From: Bradyrhizobium icense
GTDB lineage: Bacteria; Pseudomonadota; Alphaproteobacteria; Rhizobiales; Xanthobacteraceae
DNA length: 64,000 bases
Direction: 5' to 3'
NCBI RefSeq assembly: GCF_001693385.1
Contig: NZ_CP016428.1
Location: 3,162,001 to 3,226,000 of the forward strand
Shown: positions 36,997 through 46,051 of the stretch, in pieces
Numbering within the stretch: position 1 is the first letter of the stretch
Layout of the letters: each line of letters starts with the position of its first letter
The notes under the pieces: generated by a model
What the model saw: the letters and a program-made list of their open reading frames with translations, nothing else
The model's database searches: none
What the model was told of the DNA's origin: nothing
Translations under genes and position numbers: made by a program

Positions 36997-38541
36997 TCAA
37001 AAGCGATTGTTGGTCTCGCTCTGGCGGCGCTGCTTTTTCGGCTTTGGTGCCGCCGGCGCCCGTGCATTGGCATCGAGCGATGTCGATGCCACTGGCGTCT
37101 CACCACCCTTGGCCCCTTCGCGTTCGATTTCGCGTCGCGGCCAGGCAAAATCGTCGGCTCGACCGGCTGGCGCCGACAAGGGCTCTCCTGTGATCAAGAC
37201 CCGCGCCGCTTGCGCATCCATCGTCACAGGCCGCGTTCCCGGATCGCCGAGCAATTGATTCGTGCCGACAGAGGAGGCCGTCAAGGGAACGATCGGCCCG
37301 GCCAGCGGACGCGGCGCCGGTTCATCCGGCCGCGCGCTGGCGTCGGGCGTGGCCGGCTCAGTGGGCATCACAATCGGCGCGGAACGCGAAGCCAACAGCC
37401 GGTTGATTTCGCGCTCGGCATAATGCGCGAGCTTGAGCGCGCCGGCCTTGGTGAAGTACACGCCATCGGAAGAGCGCAGCCGGCGGATCTGCCCTTCGAA
37501 ATCGGGGCCGTGCTGCAAAAAGCGGCCGGATTCATCGACAAATCCGTCCCAGACATCGACATAGGTGATGCCGGCCTTGCCGGCCGCATCGCGATAGAGC
37601 GTATTCAGAAACGCCGTGTCGGCGGTCGATTTTGGGCCACGTACCACCGGCAGACCCACCCACAGCACTGGCACGCCCTTGGACTTGAGTACGCCGATCA
37701 TCTCCTCGATCTTTTCCATGTAGAGTTCGACCCAGCGCTTCTCGCGAAACTCATGGATACCGCTCGGCGAGCGCGCGCTCTTCTCCGGTCCAGTGACGGC
37801 CCGCGCACCACTGTTTTCGGCGTCGTCTGGCGGCAATTCGGGGTCCGTCACCTTGGTTGCGCCATCGGGCTTCGCATCGGGTTTTGCGCTCGAAGCCTTG
37901 CCATCAGGTTTGGCCTTGGCGTCCTTCTTGTCGCCAGCTTTATTGTCGGATTTATCGACCGCCGGCTCGCGGATTGCGGCGCGATCATGAAGCCCGAGCA
38001 AGACGACAATGGCGTCCGCTTTTTCGGTGGCGAGAATACCTTTGGCGGCGGCGGCCCAATCGGCTGGATCGCCCTTCGGCGGATACTTGATCAGGCCGGA
38101 GACTGTCTTGTGTTTGCGGATCACACCCATCTCAGGCTGATCGGCATAGACGTTCTCAAGCCCATAGGCGAGCCAGTCCGCCATGGCGTCACCGAGCACA
38201 AGAATGTGGCGCTCCGGTACACCGTTGCGTTTCTCGGGCGGCGGCGCCTTTGAAAAATCCTCGCGCGGCGCCGGAGGCGCTTGCCGCCCATTCCAACGGG
38301 GCTGCGGCGCGTGCTCCTGGTAAGGCGCAAACGTGTCGTTACCATACCAGCCGCCACCGCGTTCGTTACCAAACCAGCCGCCGCCGCGTTGCGGTTGTGG
38401 CCGCTGCTGATATCCGCCGAAATTAAAAAACTGTGCTGAGGTGGGTCCGGCCATGCCGAGCAACATTCCCACGACGAGGGCCAGCGCAATCAGCCAACCA
38501 CGCTCGGTAAAGGTGCATTGCCTTTTTGGTTCCCTTGGCAT
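36997..38541 (-). CDS. SGNH/DUF459 periplasmic protein with altered catalytic residues
   Basis: A 514-residue exported protein: signal anchor (LIALALVVGMLLGMAGPTSAQ), Gly/Trp/Pro-rich linker, then a DUF459 SGNH domain (about residues 105-390) split by a Lys/Asp/Ala-rich insert, and a Pro-rich tail ending QSETNNRF. Block I reads LVLGDAMADWLAYGL, with Ala (codon GCC) where the nucleophile Ser of GDS is expected. Block V reads DGVYFTKAGALKLAHY, with Tyr (TAC) where the catalytic His of DxxH is expected. It therefore looks like a non-catalytic member, perhaps a binding or scaffolding protein in wall or polysaccharide modification. Confidence 0.8.
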   Translation of the reverse strand: MPREPKRQCTFTERGWLIALALVVGMLLGMAGPTSAQFFNFGGYQQRPQPQRGGGWFGNERGGGWYGNDTFAPYQEHAPQPRWNGRQAPPAPREDFSKAPPPEKRNGVPERHILVLGDAMADWLAYGLENVYADQPEMGVIRKHKTVSGLIKYPPKGDPADWAAAAKGILATEKADAIVVLLGLHDRAAIREPAVDKSDNKAGDKKDAKAKPDGKASSAKPDAKPDGATKVTDPELPPDDAENSGARAVTGPEKSARSPSGIHEFREKRWVELYMEKIEEMIGVLKSKGVPVLWVGLPVVRGPKSTADTAFLNTLYRDAAGKAGITYVDVWDGFVDESGRFLQHGPDFEGQIRRLRSSDGVYFTKAGALKLAHYAEREINRLLASRSAPIVMPTEPATPDASARPDEPAPRPLAGPIVPLTASSVGTNQLLGDPGTRPVTMDAQAARVLITGEPLSAPAGRADDFAWPRREIEREGAKGGETPVASTSLDANARAPAAPKPKKQRRQSETNNRF

Positions 38542-38719
38542 GCTTCTTGACCGCAGACACGCAGAACCTGCCTCCGCCAGACTAGCACAATGGCCCTGTG
38601 GCGGGTCTCAGTTTACCGTGAAGCACGTCATCTCGGTGCGGAATATGCGAGCAACGGCCCATGTGAGTGGTGCGCGCGCGGAACGTCCCATAACAATACA
38701 CCCAATCCGATGCCGCGCC

Positions 38720-39526
38720 TCACCGCGGCGTTCGCAGCTCAATGCCGTAGCGAGCGTAGATCCGCGCGATGGTGCCATCGGCCAAGAGGGCCTCGATCGC
38801 CGCATCGACACGCTGTTGCAGCTTGTCGTCGGGGCGGAGCAGCCCAGCCGCAATGTTCCAGTTCAAATCAGAATCATTGTCGAACGCCGGAATCAGGCGC
38901 AACGGCTTGTCGGCATGCTGCAGGTTGAACCAGCCAACCGTCATCGGTGTGACGGCGGCCGCCTCGATCTCGCGATTGGCCAATGCTGCGACGATATCGT
39001 CCTCGTATACGAACGGGGAGGTGGCGGCGCCGCCCTTGGCGAGCGTCATGGAGACCAGCGAGCCGACCGGTACGCCGACCCGCTGATCGGAACCGAGATT
39101 TGCCAGCGACGATGCCGGCGAATCGCTGCGCACCGCGAGCACGACGCCGCTGCGATGGTAAGGACGCGAAACCCGCACACCGCCCGGCGGCTCCGTATCC
39201 TTGCGCGCGATGACGTCGAGCACGAGGTCGCAATCGGCGCGCCGATGCTGGATCGCACTGACCACCCACTCTCTCGTGAGCTTGACACCGAGTTGCTCGG
39301 CAATCTTCTCGCCGAGTTCGATCTGAAATCCCGGTACCGGTCCGAACTTGCTTGCAAACGGCAGCGCGTTGGGGCTGGCGCAGAGCGTCAACGCGCCGCG
39401 CTCGATCACCGATTCCAGCGAGCGGGCGTGCGCCGATGCGTTCCAGAGCATCAGCAGCGACAGGCTTGCCGCGTAGCAGGCGAGGCGACATCGCGGTTTC
39501 CGCGCCGCTGAAAACGCTCTAGTCAT
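38720..39526 (-). CDS. XoxJ/MxaJ-like periplasmic binding protein
   Basis: A 268-residue family 3 solute-binding protein with a signal peptide (LACYAASLSLLMLWNASAHA). The mature part starts SLESVIERGALTLCASPNALPFAS and contains FQIELGEKIAEQLGV and the closing ARYGIELRTPR. Proteins of this kind (XoxJ, MxaJ) accompany PQQ alcohol dehydrogenases and probably assist maturation or cytochrome docking. ATG 39526 overlaps the cytochrome stop by 8 bases. Third gene of the dehydrogenase-cytochrome-binding protein set on the minus strand. Confidence 0.85.
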   Translation of the reverse strand: MTRAFSAARKPRCRLACYAASLSLLMLWNASAHARSLESVIERGALTLCASPNALPFASKFGPVPGFQIELGEKIAEQLGVKLTREWVVSAIQHRRADCDLVLDVIARKDTEPPGGVRVSRPYHRSGVVLAVRSDSPASSLANLGSDQRVGVPVGSLVSMTLAKGGAATSPFVYEDDIVAALANREIEAAAVTPMTVGWFNLQHADKPLRLIPAFDNDSDLNWNIAAGLLRPDDKLQQRVDAAIEALLADGTIARIYARYGIELRTPR

Positions 39527-39878
39527 CCAGCCCTCGGATGTAGGCCAGGAGCGCGCCAATCTGGGCATTATTGAATACCTCACCATACGCGGGCATGGCT
39601 CCGGTCTTGCCCTTCTTGATACGTTCGATGATGTATTCGTCGCTGCGCTCGGACTTCGACAGTTTTGGGCCGCGGCCGGCATGGCGGCCGCCATCCTGGT
39701 GACAAAAGCCGCAGTTGCTTGTGAACATTTTCCGGCCATCGACGTCGTTTGGCGAGGCTTCGGCTTGCGCCGGCGGACTCGCAGTGTCCGCTGAGTCGGA
39801 CTGTTGGGCAAACGTGGCGCTCGACAGCCATGGCCAGAGGATGGCCAGCGAAGCAGCAGCTACAAACAGTATTCGCAT
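39519..39878 (-). CDS. Periplasmic c-type cytochrome (XoxG-like)
   Basis: A 119-residue protein with a signal peptide (LFVAAASLAILWPWLSSATFAQ) and one class I heme site, CGFCH, with the distal Met in GAMPAYGEVF. The compact tail NNAQIGALLAYIRGLDD is typical of small cytochromes c. It is most likely the electron acceptor of the PQQ dehydrogenase encoded 64 bases upstream. A strong hairpin lies in that gap and may set its expression relative to the dehydrogenase. Confidence 0.9.
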   Translation of the reverse strand: MRILFVAAASLAILWPWLSSATFAQQSDSADTASPPAQAEASPNDVDGRKMFTSNCGFCHQDGGRHAGRGPKLSKSERSDEYIIERIKKGKTGAMPAYGEVFNNAQIGALLAYIRGLDD

Positions 39879-39901
39879 TCCAGCATCCGTATTAGCCGCA
39901 T

Positions 39902-39933
39902 GGGCGGCAGGGAGAGATCACTCCCTGCCGCCC
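39902..39933 (-). terminator. 13-bp perfect hairpin between dehydrogenase and cytochrome genes
   Basis: GGGCGGCAGGGAG (39902-39914) and CTCCCTGCCGCCC (39921-39933) pair perfectly around a six-base loop. It lies 9 bases after the dehydrogenase stop on the minus strand and 23 bases before the cytochrome start. No T-run follows, so it is more likely a partial terminator or an RNA-end stabiliser that lets more dehydrogenase than cytochrome be made. Confidence 0.7.
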
Positions 39934-39942
39934 TTGCCATCG

Positions 39943-41682
39943 TCATTGTCTGAGCGCGAAGACCACCAGGGCTCCGGTGTTCTTCGACATGCTCTTGAAG
40001 GGCTCGCCGTAGAGCGCGACAAATTCGTCGGCGACCAGGCTGCCCCAGCCCGCCGGTACGGCGATGTACTGCTTGCCACCGGCCATGTAGCTGATGATGC
40101 CGGCGTTATGTCCCATGCCGTTATTGCGCGACCAGAGCTCTTCGCCGGTGTCCGCATTGTAGGCGTGCACGACGCCTTCGGCGTCCGGCACGAATACCAG
40201 ATTGCCTGCGGTAGCGAGAACGCTGGCAAGCGGCGGATACTTGTAATTGACCTCCCACTTCTTGGCGCCGGTGACTGGATCGCGGGCGCTAAGATGACCG
40301 CGGGCCGGTCCGTCCGGTGGCGCCACAGCCTTGAACGTGGCGCCGATGTTGAGCTGAGCCATCGGCTCCAGGACCGGCGTGGTCTTCTCGACGGTCAACT
40401 CCATGCACCACTCCTGCCCGATCCGGTAGAAGAGCCCGTTCTTGGGGCTGTACGCGCCAGAGTTCCAGCTGATGCCGCCCATGATCGCCGGGCACAACGG
40501 CGGGTCCACTTTGCCTTCCGCGAAGTCGCGGCGACCGATCAGTTCGCCGGTCTTCGGATCGATGCTCTTGACGAAGTTGATGTTCTTTACCAATGGCCAG
40601 ACATTCTCGACCTTGGCGTTGGAACGATCATAGACGAAGATGTATCCGCCCTTGTTGGCGTGCACCACGAGCTTCTTGCCGCCCCGGTCGATCATGACGA
40701 ATTCGCCCACGGCAGAGTCGAAGTCCCAGGCATCGTGCGGCAGCTCCTGATGGTAGAATTTGAGCTTGCCGGTATCGGGATCGAGCGCGATGACCGATGT
40801 CGTATAAAGATTTTCGCCCGGCCGCGGTCCGCTCTTCTTCCAGTCTGCGCCCGCCCAGTCGTAGAGCGGTGACGGGTTGCCGGTGCCCCACCACACCGTA
40901 TTGGTTTCCGCATCATAGGTTCCGGGCATCCAGCCGCCGCCGCCGCCGGTCCGCCAGGAGTCACCACCCCAGGTTTTCATGGCCTCTTCGGTCCCGGCAA
41001 CCGTGAAGAACTCCCATTTCTTCGCTCCGGTCTTGCCTTCCACGCCGAAGATCGGTCCGCGATAGAGCCATTCGCCGCCCTGGGCGCCGATGATCACCTT
41101 GTCCTTCACGACCAGCGGCGCGCCGGTGAAGCCGACTGTCATCTTCTTGGAATCCAGGAGCTTCGTGTCCCATACCGGCTTGCCGGTCTTCAGATCGAGC
41201 GCGATCAGGCGCCCATCGACCGTGCCGACGTAGAGATTGCCGTGTCCGATGGCGATGCCGCGATTGTAGGGCGAGTGCGTCTGCTTGGAGACCAGGTCCT
41301 CGTCGAGCTCCGGTGTGTAGGACCAGATTGTCTTGCCGGTCGCGCCGTCCAGCGCCCAGATACGGCTGTAGGAGCCCGAATAGTACAGCACGCCGTCAAG
41401 GACCAGCGGCGTTGACTGAATGCCGCGGGTGGCGCGCTCCGGAAAATGCATCCAGGCAACTTCAAGATTCTTGACGTTGCCGGTATTGATCTGGTCGAGG
41501 CCGCTGTAATGGTAGGACTTGTAGGTGCCGTGATAGGTCGGCCAGTCGTTCTGGGCCGCCTCGGCATTCAGGGCCGCTTCTTGAGGCTGCGTCGGCGCTT
41601 GAGCGTGCGTCGGCGAGACAGTGACCAGGGCAGCCACCGCCACCGCGGCGCAGCCGACGACATATCGTTCATGGAAAGTCAT
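39943..41682 (-). CDS. PQQ-dependent alcohol dehydrogenase, lanthanide-type signature
   Basis: A 579-residue periplasmic eight-bladed propeller quinoprotein. A signal peptide ends at PTHAQA. Tryptophan-docking repeats such as GRLIALDLKTGKPVW are evident. Metal and active-site residues: E204 in GAQGGEW, N269 in GTGNPSPLYDW, catalytic D320 and the additional D322 in AWDFD. The D-x-D pair marks lanthanide-dependent enzymes (XoxF, PedH); calcium enzymes have Ala or Ser at the second site. The pair of adjacent cysteines found in methanol dehydrogenases is absent. ATG 41682 follows GGGAGG; the longer frame to 41739 is not needed. Likely oxidises a primary alcohol and passes electrons to the downstream cytochrome c. 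Confidence 0.92.
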   Translation of the reverse strand: MTFHERYVVGCAAVAVAALVTVSPTHAQAPTQPQEAALNAEAAQNDWPTYHGTYKSYHYSGLDQINTGNVKNLEVAWMHFPERATRGIQSTPLVLDGVLYYSGSYSRIWALDGATGKTIWSYTPELDEDLVSKQTHSPYNRGIAIGHGNLYVGTVDGRLIALDLKTGKPVWDTKLLDSKKMTVGFTGAPLVVKDKVIIGAQGGEWLYRGPIFGVEGKTGAKKWEFFTVAGTEEAMKTWGGDSWRTGGGGGWMPGTYDAETNTVWWGTGNPSPLYDWAGADWKKSGPRPGENLYTTSVIALDPDTGKLKFYHQELPHDAWDFDSAVGEFVMIDRGGKKLVVHANKGGYIFVYDRSNAKVENVWPLVKNINFVKSIDPKTGELIGRRDFAEGKVDPPLCPAIMGGISWNSGAYSPKNGLFYRIGQEWCMELTVEKTTPVLEPMAQLNIGATFKAVAPPDGPARGHLSARDPVTGAKKWEVNYKYPPLASVLATAGNLVFVPDAEGVVHAYNADTGEELWSRNNGMGHNAGIISYMAGGKQYIAVPAGWGSLVADEFVALYGEPFKSMSKNTGALVVFALRQ

Positions 41683-42090
41683 CTGTGTCCTCCCTTTGTA
41701 GTTTGTTTGTTGGGCCGAATTTTCTCGCGACCCTTGCAAGGGATGTTCTGGTGTCAGAGCCTCATGGGGTCGGGAGTTGGAGATAGATGGCGTGGAGCGG
41801 TTGAACTAGCGTCGAGAGAAGACGGCAGCACGTCTTGTCGCCTGCGCGAGAAGTTGTTTTGGGGGAGGGCGCCATTCAGTGCAGGGCGGCACAGGCCGTC
41901 ATTGTCAGGATTTGCCTGCCCCGTATTGCGCCCGGCGATGTCGGTGCGGTGCACCATGACACGTTCCTCGATGCACACCCATTAGTTGACCGGATTGTTG
42001 TTTTTTTGTGGAGCGCCACTCGGCGGTGGCAACGTTGAGCTGAAGTCCCGATCACTCGGTCACCACGTCCCGGGGGCGCCGGCAGCTCCG
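41683..42090. other. Intergenic region upstream of the PQQ dehydrogenase
   Basis: 408 bases between the upstream binding-protein gene and the dehydrogenase, both on the minus strand. I see no gene. It presumably holds the dehydrogenase promoter, and includes the run TTGTTTTTTTG near 41997-42007. Confidence 0.6.
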
Positions 42091-43467
42091 CTATCCGCGG
42101 ATCGCCGCATTGGCCTTCTCGGCGGCGTTGGTCATCGCAATCTTCGCCGGTTTCGCTCCGGTCACCACTTCATTCACGCCGATCATGAAAGCGTCCAGGA
42201 TCGGTCTCGAGAACGGATGGAAAAGGATCGCCTTGGCGCGGCCAACATCGGCATTCTGCAAGTTGGTCAACGCCGCCTCGGCGGCCTGTACGCCGAACGC
42301 CTTCTTGAAGTCCTCGCTCGACCAGGCCGACACCCGTGTCGTCGCCAGCCCCGCTGCGGCGGTCCGCAGCGAGGTCGGCTTGCTTGTCGCCCACAGCAGA
42401 AACAAGAACGCCGCCCGCTTGTGTCGTGACTGGGAATTGATGCACGCCTGCCAGTGCGACATGAAGGGCACGGACGTGCGACCGGCGGCATGTGGAAAGG
42501 CGGCAAACACGGCCCGTCCGGCAACGTGGCTTTTGGCCGGATTGGAGATGTCGGTAGCGAAGTTACTGCTGTCGATCGCCATTGCCGTCTTGCGCTGCAG
42601 GAAATCGTCCAGCACGTGGTACCATTCATAGCCGCTCACACCGCGAGACCCGGCTTGACGGAGCAGTTGACCGTACATCTCGAGGGCCGCGATGGCTTCG
42701 GGGCTCGCGAAAGCGGCCTTGTTGTCCTTGACCATGTCCCCACCGTAGGAGAACACGAAGCTCATGGCCGGCGGGGACGAATTGCCGCCGGCCTGCGCCC
42801 GCATGGCGATCCCGGACATCTCATTGGTCTTGATCGCGTTGGCGGTGACAAGCAGCTCTTCGAAAGTCCGGGGAACCGACAGGTTCTTGGCTGCCAGCGC
42901 GTCGCCGTTGATGAACAAGGTCACCGCCTCGGAAGTTATCGGGCAGGCGTAGCGTTCGCCGTTCCGCCACACCGGAAATGTGCGGGCTGTCTCGATAAGG
43001 TCGGCCTCGTCATACCAGCGGAGATCAGTAAGCGACTTATCGGAATAGTATGCGTTCAGCGGCTCGAGCCATCCTGCCGAGACGCCCTGGCCATAGGCCG
43101 TGAACATGAATACGTCGGGTGTGCTGCCGCCGCGGTTGAGCTGGATCGCCAGTGCACCCAGGTACGTGGTCTCCAATCGGAAGTCGGTAATGACACTGAT
43201 ACCGGTGAGCTTGGTGAAGTCCCACAAAAGCGGAGTGATCGCGTTCGACCAGGGATGGATCGCGCCCGCGAGCGTGATCGTCTCGCCCGCAAATTGTTTC
43301 CAATTTATCGCGGCGTTGGCATAGCTGGCGGCGACATCCTCTGCGACACCCCACTGCGGCAGCATGGCGAGGGCCGGCAAGGCCACCCCCGCGGCGCCCA
43401 ATCCCTTGACGAAGCTGCGCCGGCTGGCCGGTCCTCGACCGTGCGGCGACTTTCCACCCCGAGCCAT
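42091..43467 (-). CDS. Tat-exported extracellular solute-binding protein (family 1)
   Basis: A 458-residue receptor of the maltose/glycerol-3-phosphate-binding type. The Tat signal reads SRRSFVKGLGAAGVALPALAM (residues about 16-36). The mature domain has ITLAGAIHPWSNAITPLLWDF, STPDVFMFTAYGQG, TFEELLVTANAIK and AFPHAAGRTSVPFM, all family features. No permease or ATPase lies beside it, so it is an orphan. ATG 43467 with AGGAG 9 bases upstream is chosen over GTG 43500. Its position upstream of the PQQ dehydrogenase suggests a role in sensing or taking up the same substrate class. Confidence 0.85.
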   Translation of the reverse strand: MARGGKSPHGRGPASRRSFVKGLGAAGVALPALAMLPQWGVAEDVAASYANAAINWKQFAGETITLAGAIHPWSNAITPLLWDFTKLTGISVITDFRLETTYLGALAIQLNRGGSTPDVFMFTAYGQGVSAGWLEPLNAYYSDKSLTDLRWYDEADLIETARTFPVWRNGERYACPITSEAVTLFINGDALAAKNLSVPRTFEELLVTANAIKTNEMSGIAMRAQAGGNSSPPAMSFVFSYGGDMVKDNKAAFASPEAIAALEMYGQLLRQAGSRGVSGYEWYHVLDDFLQRKTAMAIDSSNFATDISNPAKSHVAGRAVFAAFPHAAGRTSVPFMSHWQACINSQSRHKRAAFLFLLWATSKPTSLRTAAAGLATTRVSAWSSEDFKKAFGVQAAEAALTNLQNADVGRAKAILFHPFSRPILDAFMIGVNEVVTGAKPAKIAMTNAAEKANAAIRG

Positions 43468-43690
43468 GCGGATCGCTCCTGCCTGAGGGCAGTCCTTCAC
43501 AATACGCGCCCGTGACGTTCTGGCCCTTGCGAGAGAACTGACGGGCTCCCCCAGCCGGTGTAATCTACGCGGCTGAGCATGCCGGTTCCCACTTCATCTG
43601 CGCGGGTCTGGCTGTGTCTGCATTATACTAGCAATGCTTTGCGTCGGCATCAGAAAACAGCCGCTCTCGCAAGCATCCAAGGCCGAGGCC

Positions 43691-45883
43691 ATGTCAGTCC
43701 TTCTGAGCCAGTCCTCTCGGCGGTTTGCTCGTCCGCTGACGCTCGTGGTCGCGGTGCTTCTGGCTGTGGTTGCCGCGACCGGGCTTCTCGCCATCCAATA
43801 TCGTCAGGAGCGACAAGCGGCAGATTTAGCGCACGAGCGCAGCCGTCAGGTGCTGGAGACTCTGGATCGGCTGCGGGCGGTCATCGCCGACGTGGAGGCC
43901 CAAAGGCGCGGGTATCTGCTGACTCTCGACCCCTCATATCTCAAGGCCTACGGAATCTCCGACGAAAGCGTACGACGAGACGCGCAGGCGCTCCAGGCTC
44001 TGGTCGCGAACGATCCATTGCAGAACCATCGTGCCGGACATCTGGCGCTGACAGTTGCAGCAAAGCTGCGTGAGATCGACGACATCGTCAAGACGGCCGG
44101 CACCTCCGGGTTGGCGGCGCTGGCGATGATCCGCAGCCTGGACGAGATAAGGTCGCAAATCGACCAGATGGTGGACCACGAGCGTTTCCTGCTCGTGGAT
44201 CAGGAGAAGCGCGCCAAGGTACTCGAACAGCGCAAGGCCTGGCTGATCGCGACCGCCATCGTCATTGTCGCGGTCCTGGCAGTGGTGGCGTTGGCGCTTG
44301 CACGGCTCGAAGCGACGAGGCGGCGCAAGGCGATCGCGGAGAACATCGCGCTCCACGGCGATCTCCTGGCGCGCGACAAGAAGATCCGGCGCCTGGTCGA
44401 CGCCAACATCGTCGGCATCGTCATTTGGAATCTCGAAGGTCGCATTCTCGAGGCCAATGACGCGTTTCTCCATATGTTGGGTTATGACCGAGAGGATCTT
44501 ACTTCGGGTCGGCTGAACTGGACCGACCTGACGCCAGCGAAATGGCGCGACCGCGACGCACGCGCCGCGGAAGAGTTGAGACGGACGGGGACCGTCCAAC
44601 CGTCCGAGAAAGAATATTTTCGGAAAGACGGTAGCCGCGTGCCGGTGCTGCTCGGCGGGGTGATGTTCGAACAGGGCCCAAATCAAGGCGTCAGTTTTGT
44701 GCTCGATCTGACGGAGCGCAAGCGGGCGGAAGAGGCGCTGCGGCAGAGCGAGGAGCGCTTTCGCACGCTCGTGCAGTTCTCTTTCGACGTGTACTGGGAG
44801 ACCGATGCGCAGCATCGCTTTATTCACCAGGAGTTCGCGGATAACCTTGCCGACGCGCCGAGGTCGGGCTCCGAGATTGGCAAGACACGTTGGGAAGTGC
44901 CTTACCTGGAGCCTGATGAAGAGGCCTGGCGCAAGCACCGGGAGACGCTCGATGCCCACTTGCCGTTCCGTGATTTTGAGCTCGCACGGCTTGCGCCCGA
45001 CGGGAGCAAGCGTTACGTGTCGGTCTCTGGGCTGCCGATGTTTGATGATACAGGGCGATTCGTCGGCTACCGCGGCGTCGGGCGGCACATCACCGAACGT
45101 AGGCGCGCTGAGGAAACCTTGCGTGCGATGCAGGCGGAGCTCGCGCACGCCAATCGCGTCACCACGATGGGTCAATTGACGGCCTCGATTGCCCATGAGG
45201 TCAACCAGCCGATCGCCGCGACGGTTACCAATGCCGAGGCTGCCCTGCGCTGGCTCAGCGCTCGACCGCCCAATCTCGGCGAGGTTCGCGATTCTCTTCG
45301 TCGTATCGTCGAGGACGGCAAGCGCGCCGGCAACGTCATCAACGGGATCAGGGCCCTCATCAACAAGGTGCCGCCGCGGAACGATCGGTTCGACCTCAAT
45401 GAAGCCATCCTCGAAATGGTCGCGCTGACCCGGAGCGAAATGCTCAAGCATGGCATCCTGCTGCAGACCGACCTCGCGCCGGGCTTGCCTATGGTGAAAG
45501 GCGATCGCACTCAGTTGCAGCAGGTGATTCTGAACCTGATCCTCAATGCCGTTGAAGCCATGGAAGGCATCGAGGAGCGGGCAGGCGCACTGCGGATCAA
45601 CAGCGAGAGGGAGGCCGCCGGCGGCGTACTCGTCACGGTTCGCGATTCCGGCCCGGGCCTGGATCCGGCGGATGTCGAGCGCGTATTCGAGGCCTTCTAT
45701 ACGACGAAGGCCAAGGGCATGGGCATGGGCCTCGCGATCTGCCGGTCGATGGTCGAGGCTCACGGGGGACGGATGTGGGCTGGCGCGAACGAACCTCGGG
45801 GCGCCGTGTTTCAATTTTCGCTGCCGCTGGAACAAGACGAGAGCGTTCAAGCCCGGCTGATCCGGTCCAATCCAGCCGCGTGA
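43691..45883 (+). CDS. Membrane sensor histidine kinase (CHASE3-PAS-PAS-HisKA-HATPase)
   Basis: About 730 residues. Two membrane helices (about residues 13-35 and 185-210) flank a CHASE3-like periplasmic domain (DVEAQRRGYLLTLDPSYL). Two PAS domains follow (starting near residues 235 and 355, each ending with a PAC-type DLTERKRAEE or HITERRRAEE). The phospho-acceptor His is about residue 502 in SIAHEVNQPIAATVTNAEAAL, and the ATPase has NLILNAVEAM, DSGPGL and GMGMGLAI. This is the FixL/DctB-like HisKA group. No response-regulator gene is in the window. It is divergent from the Tat-exported binding protein. ATG 43691 is preferred over 43634. Confidence 0.9.
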   Translation: MSVLLSQSSRRFARPLTLVVAVLLAVVAATGLLAIQYRQERQAADLAHERSRQVLETLDRLRAVIADVEAQRRGYLLTLDPSYLKAYGISDESVRRDAQALQALVANDPLQNHRAGHLALTVAAKLREIDDIVKTAGTSGLAALAMIRSLDEIRSQIDQMVDHERFLLVDQEKRAKVLEQRKAWLIATAIVIVAVLAVVALALARLEATRRRKAIAENIALHGDLLARDKKIRRLVDANIVGIVIWNLEGRILEANDAFLHMLGYDREDLTSGRLNWTDLTPAKWRDRDARAAEELRRTGTVQPSEKEYFRKDGSRVPVLLGGVMFEQGPNQGVSFVLDLTERKRAEEALRQSEERFRTLVQFSFDVYWETDAQHRFIHQEFADNLADAPRSGSEIGKTRWEVPYLEPDEEAWRKHRETLDAHLPFRDFELARLAPDGSKRYVSVSGLPMFDDTGRFVGYRGVGRHITERRRAEETLRAMQAELAHANRVTTMGQLTASIAHEVNQPIAATVTNAEAALRWLSARPPNLGEVRDSLRRIVEDGKRAGNVINGIRALINKVPPRNDRFDLNEAILEMVALTRSEMLKHGILLQTDLAPGLPMVKGDRTQLQQVILNLILNAVEAMEGIEERAGALRINSEREAAGGVLVTVRDSGPGLDPADVERVFEAFYTTKAKGMGMGLAICRSMVEAHGGRMWAGANEPRGAVFQFSLPLEQDESVQARLIRSNPAA

Positions 45884-46051
45884 ACCGTCGGGCTAGGCTC
45901 AAATATTTGAGATGGGTCACAGGTGAGACCGGTGGTTAATCTTGTCAGCAAACGCCCTGTACGTGGGTGGAGTTGTTGCGGGAGCCGCCGCCGAGTTGCC
46001 TCATTAAATCGGAGAATTTGCACAGGCACCGATTTAAGTCGGAGGAGCATC

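Noticed and set aside
34480..38541. A prophage lysis cassette made of the exported protein, amidase and DUF459 gene
   Set aside because: No holin, spanin or structural phage genes, and gene orientation is convergent; read as chromosomal envelope genes.
43934..45850. 638-residue minus-strand frame opposite the histidine kinase
   Set aside because: The plus strand has complete PAS, HisKA and ATPase motifs; the minus frame has none.
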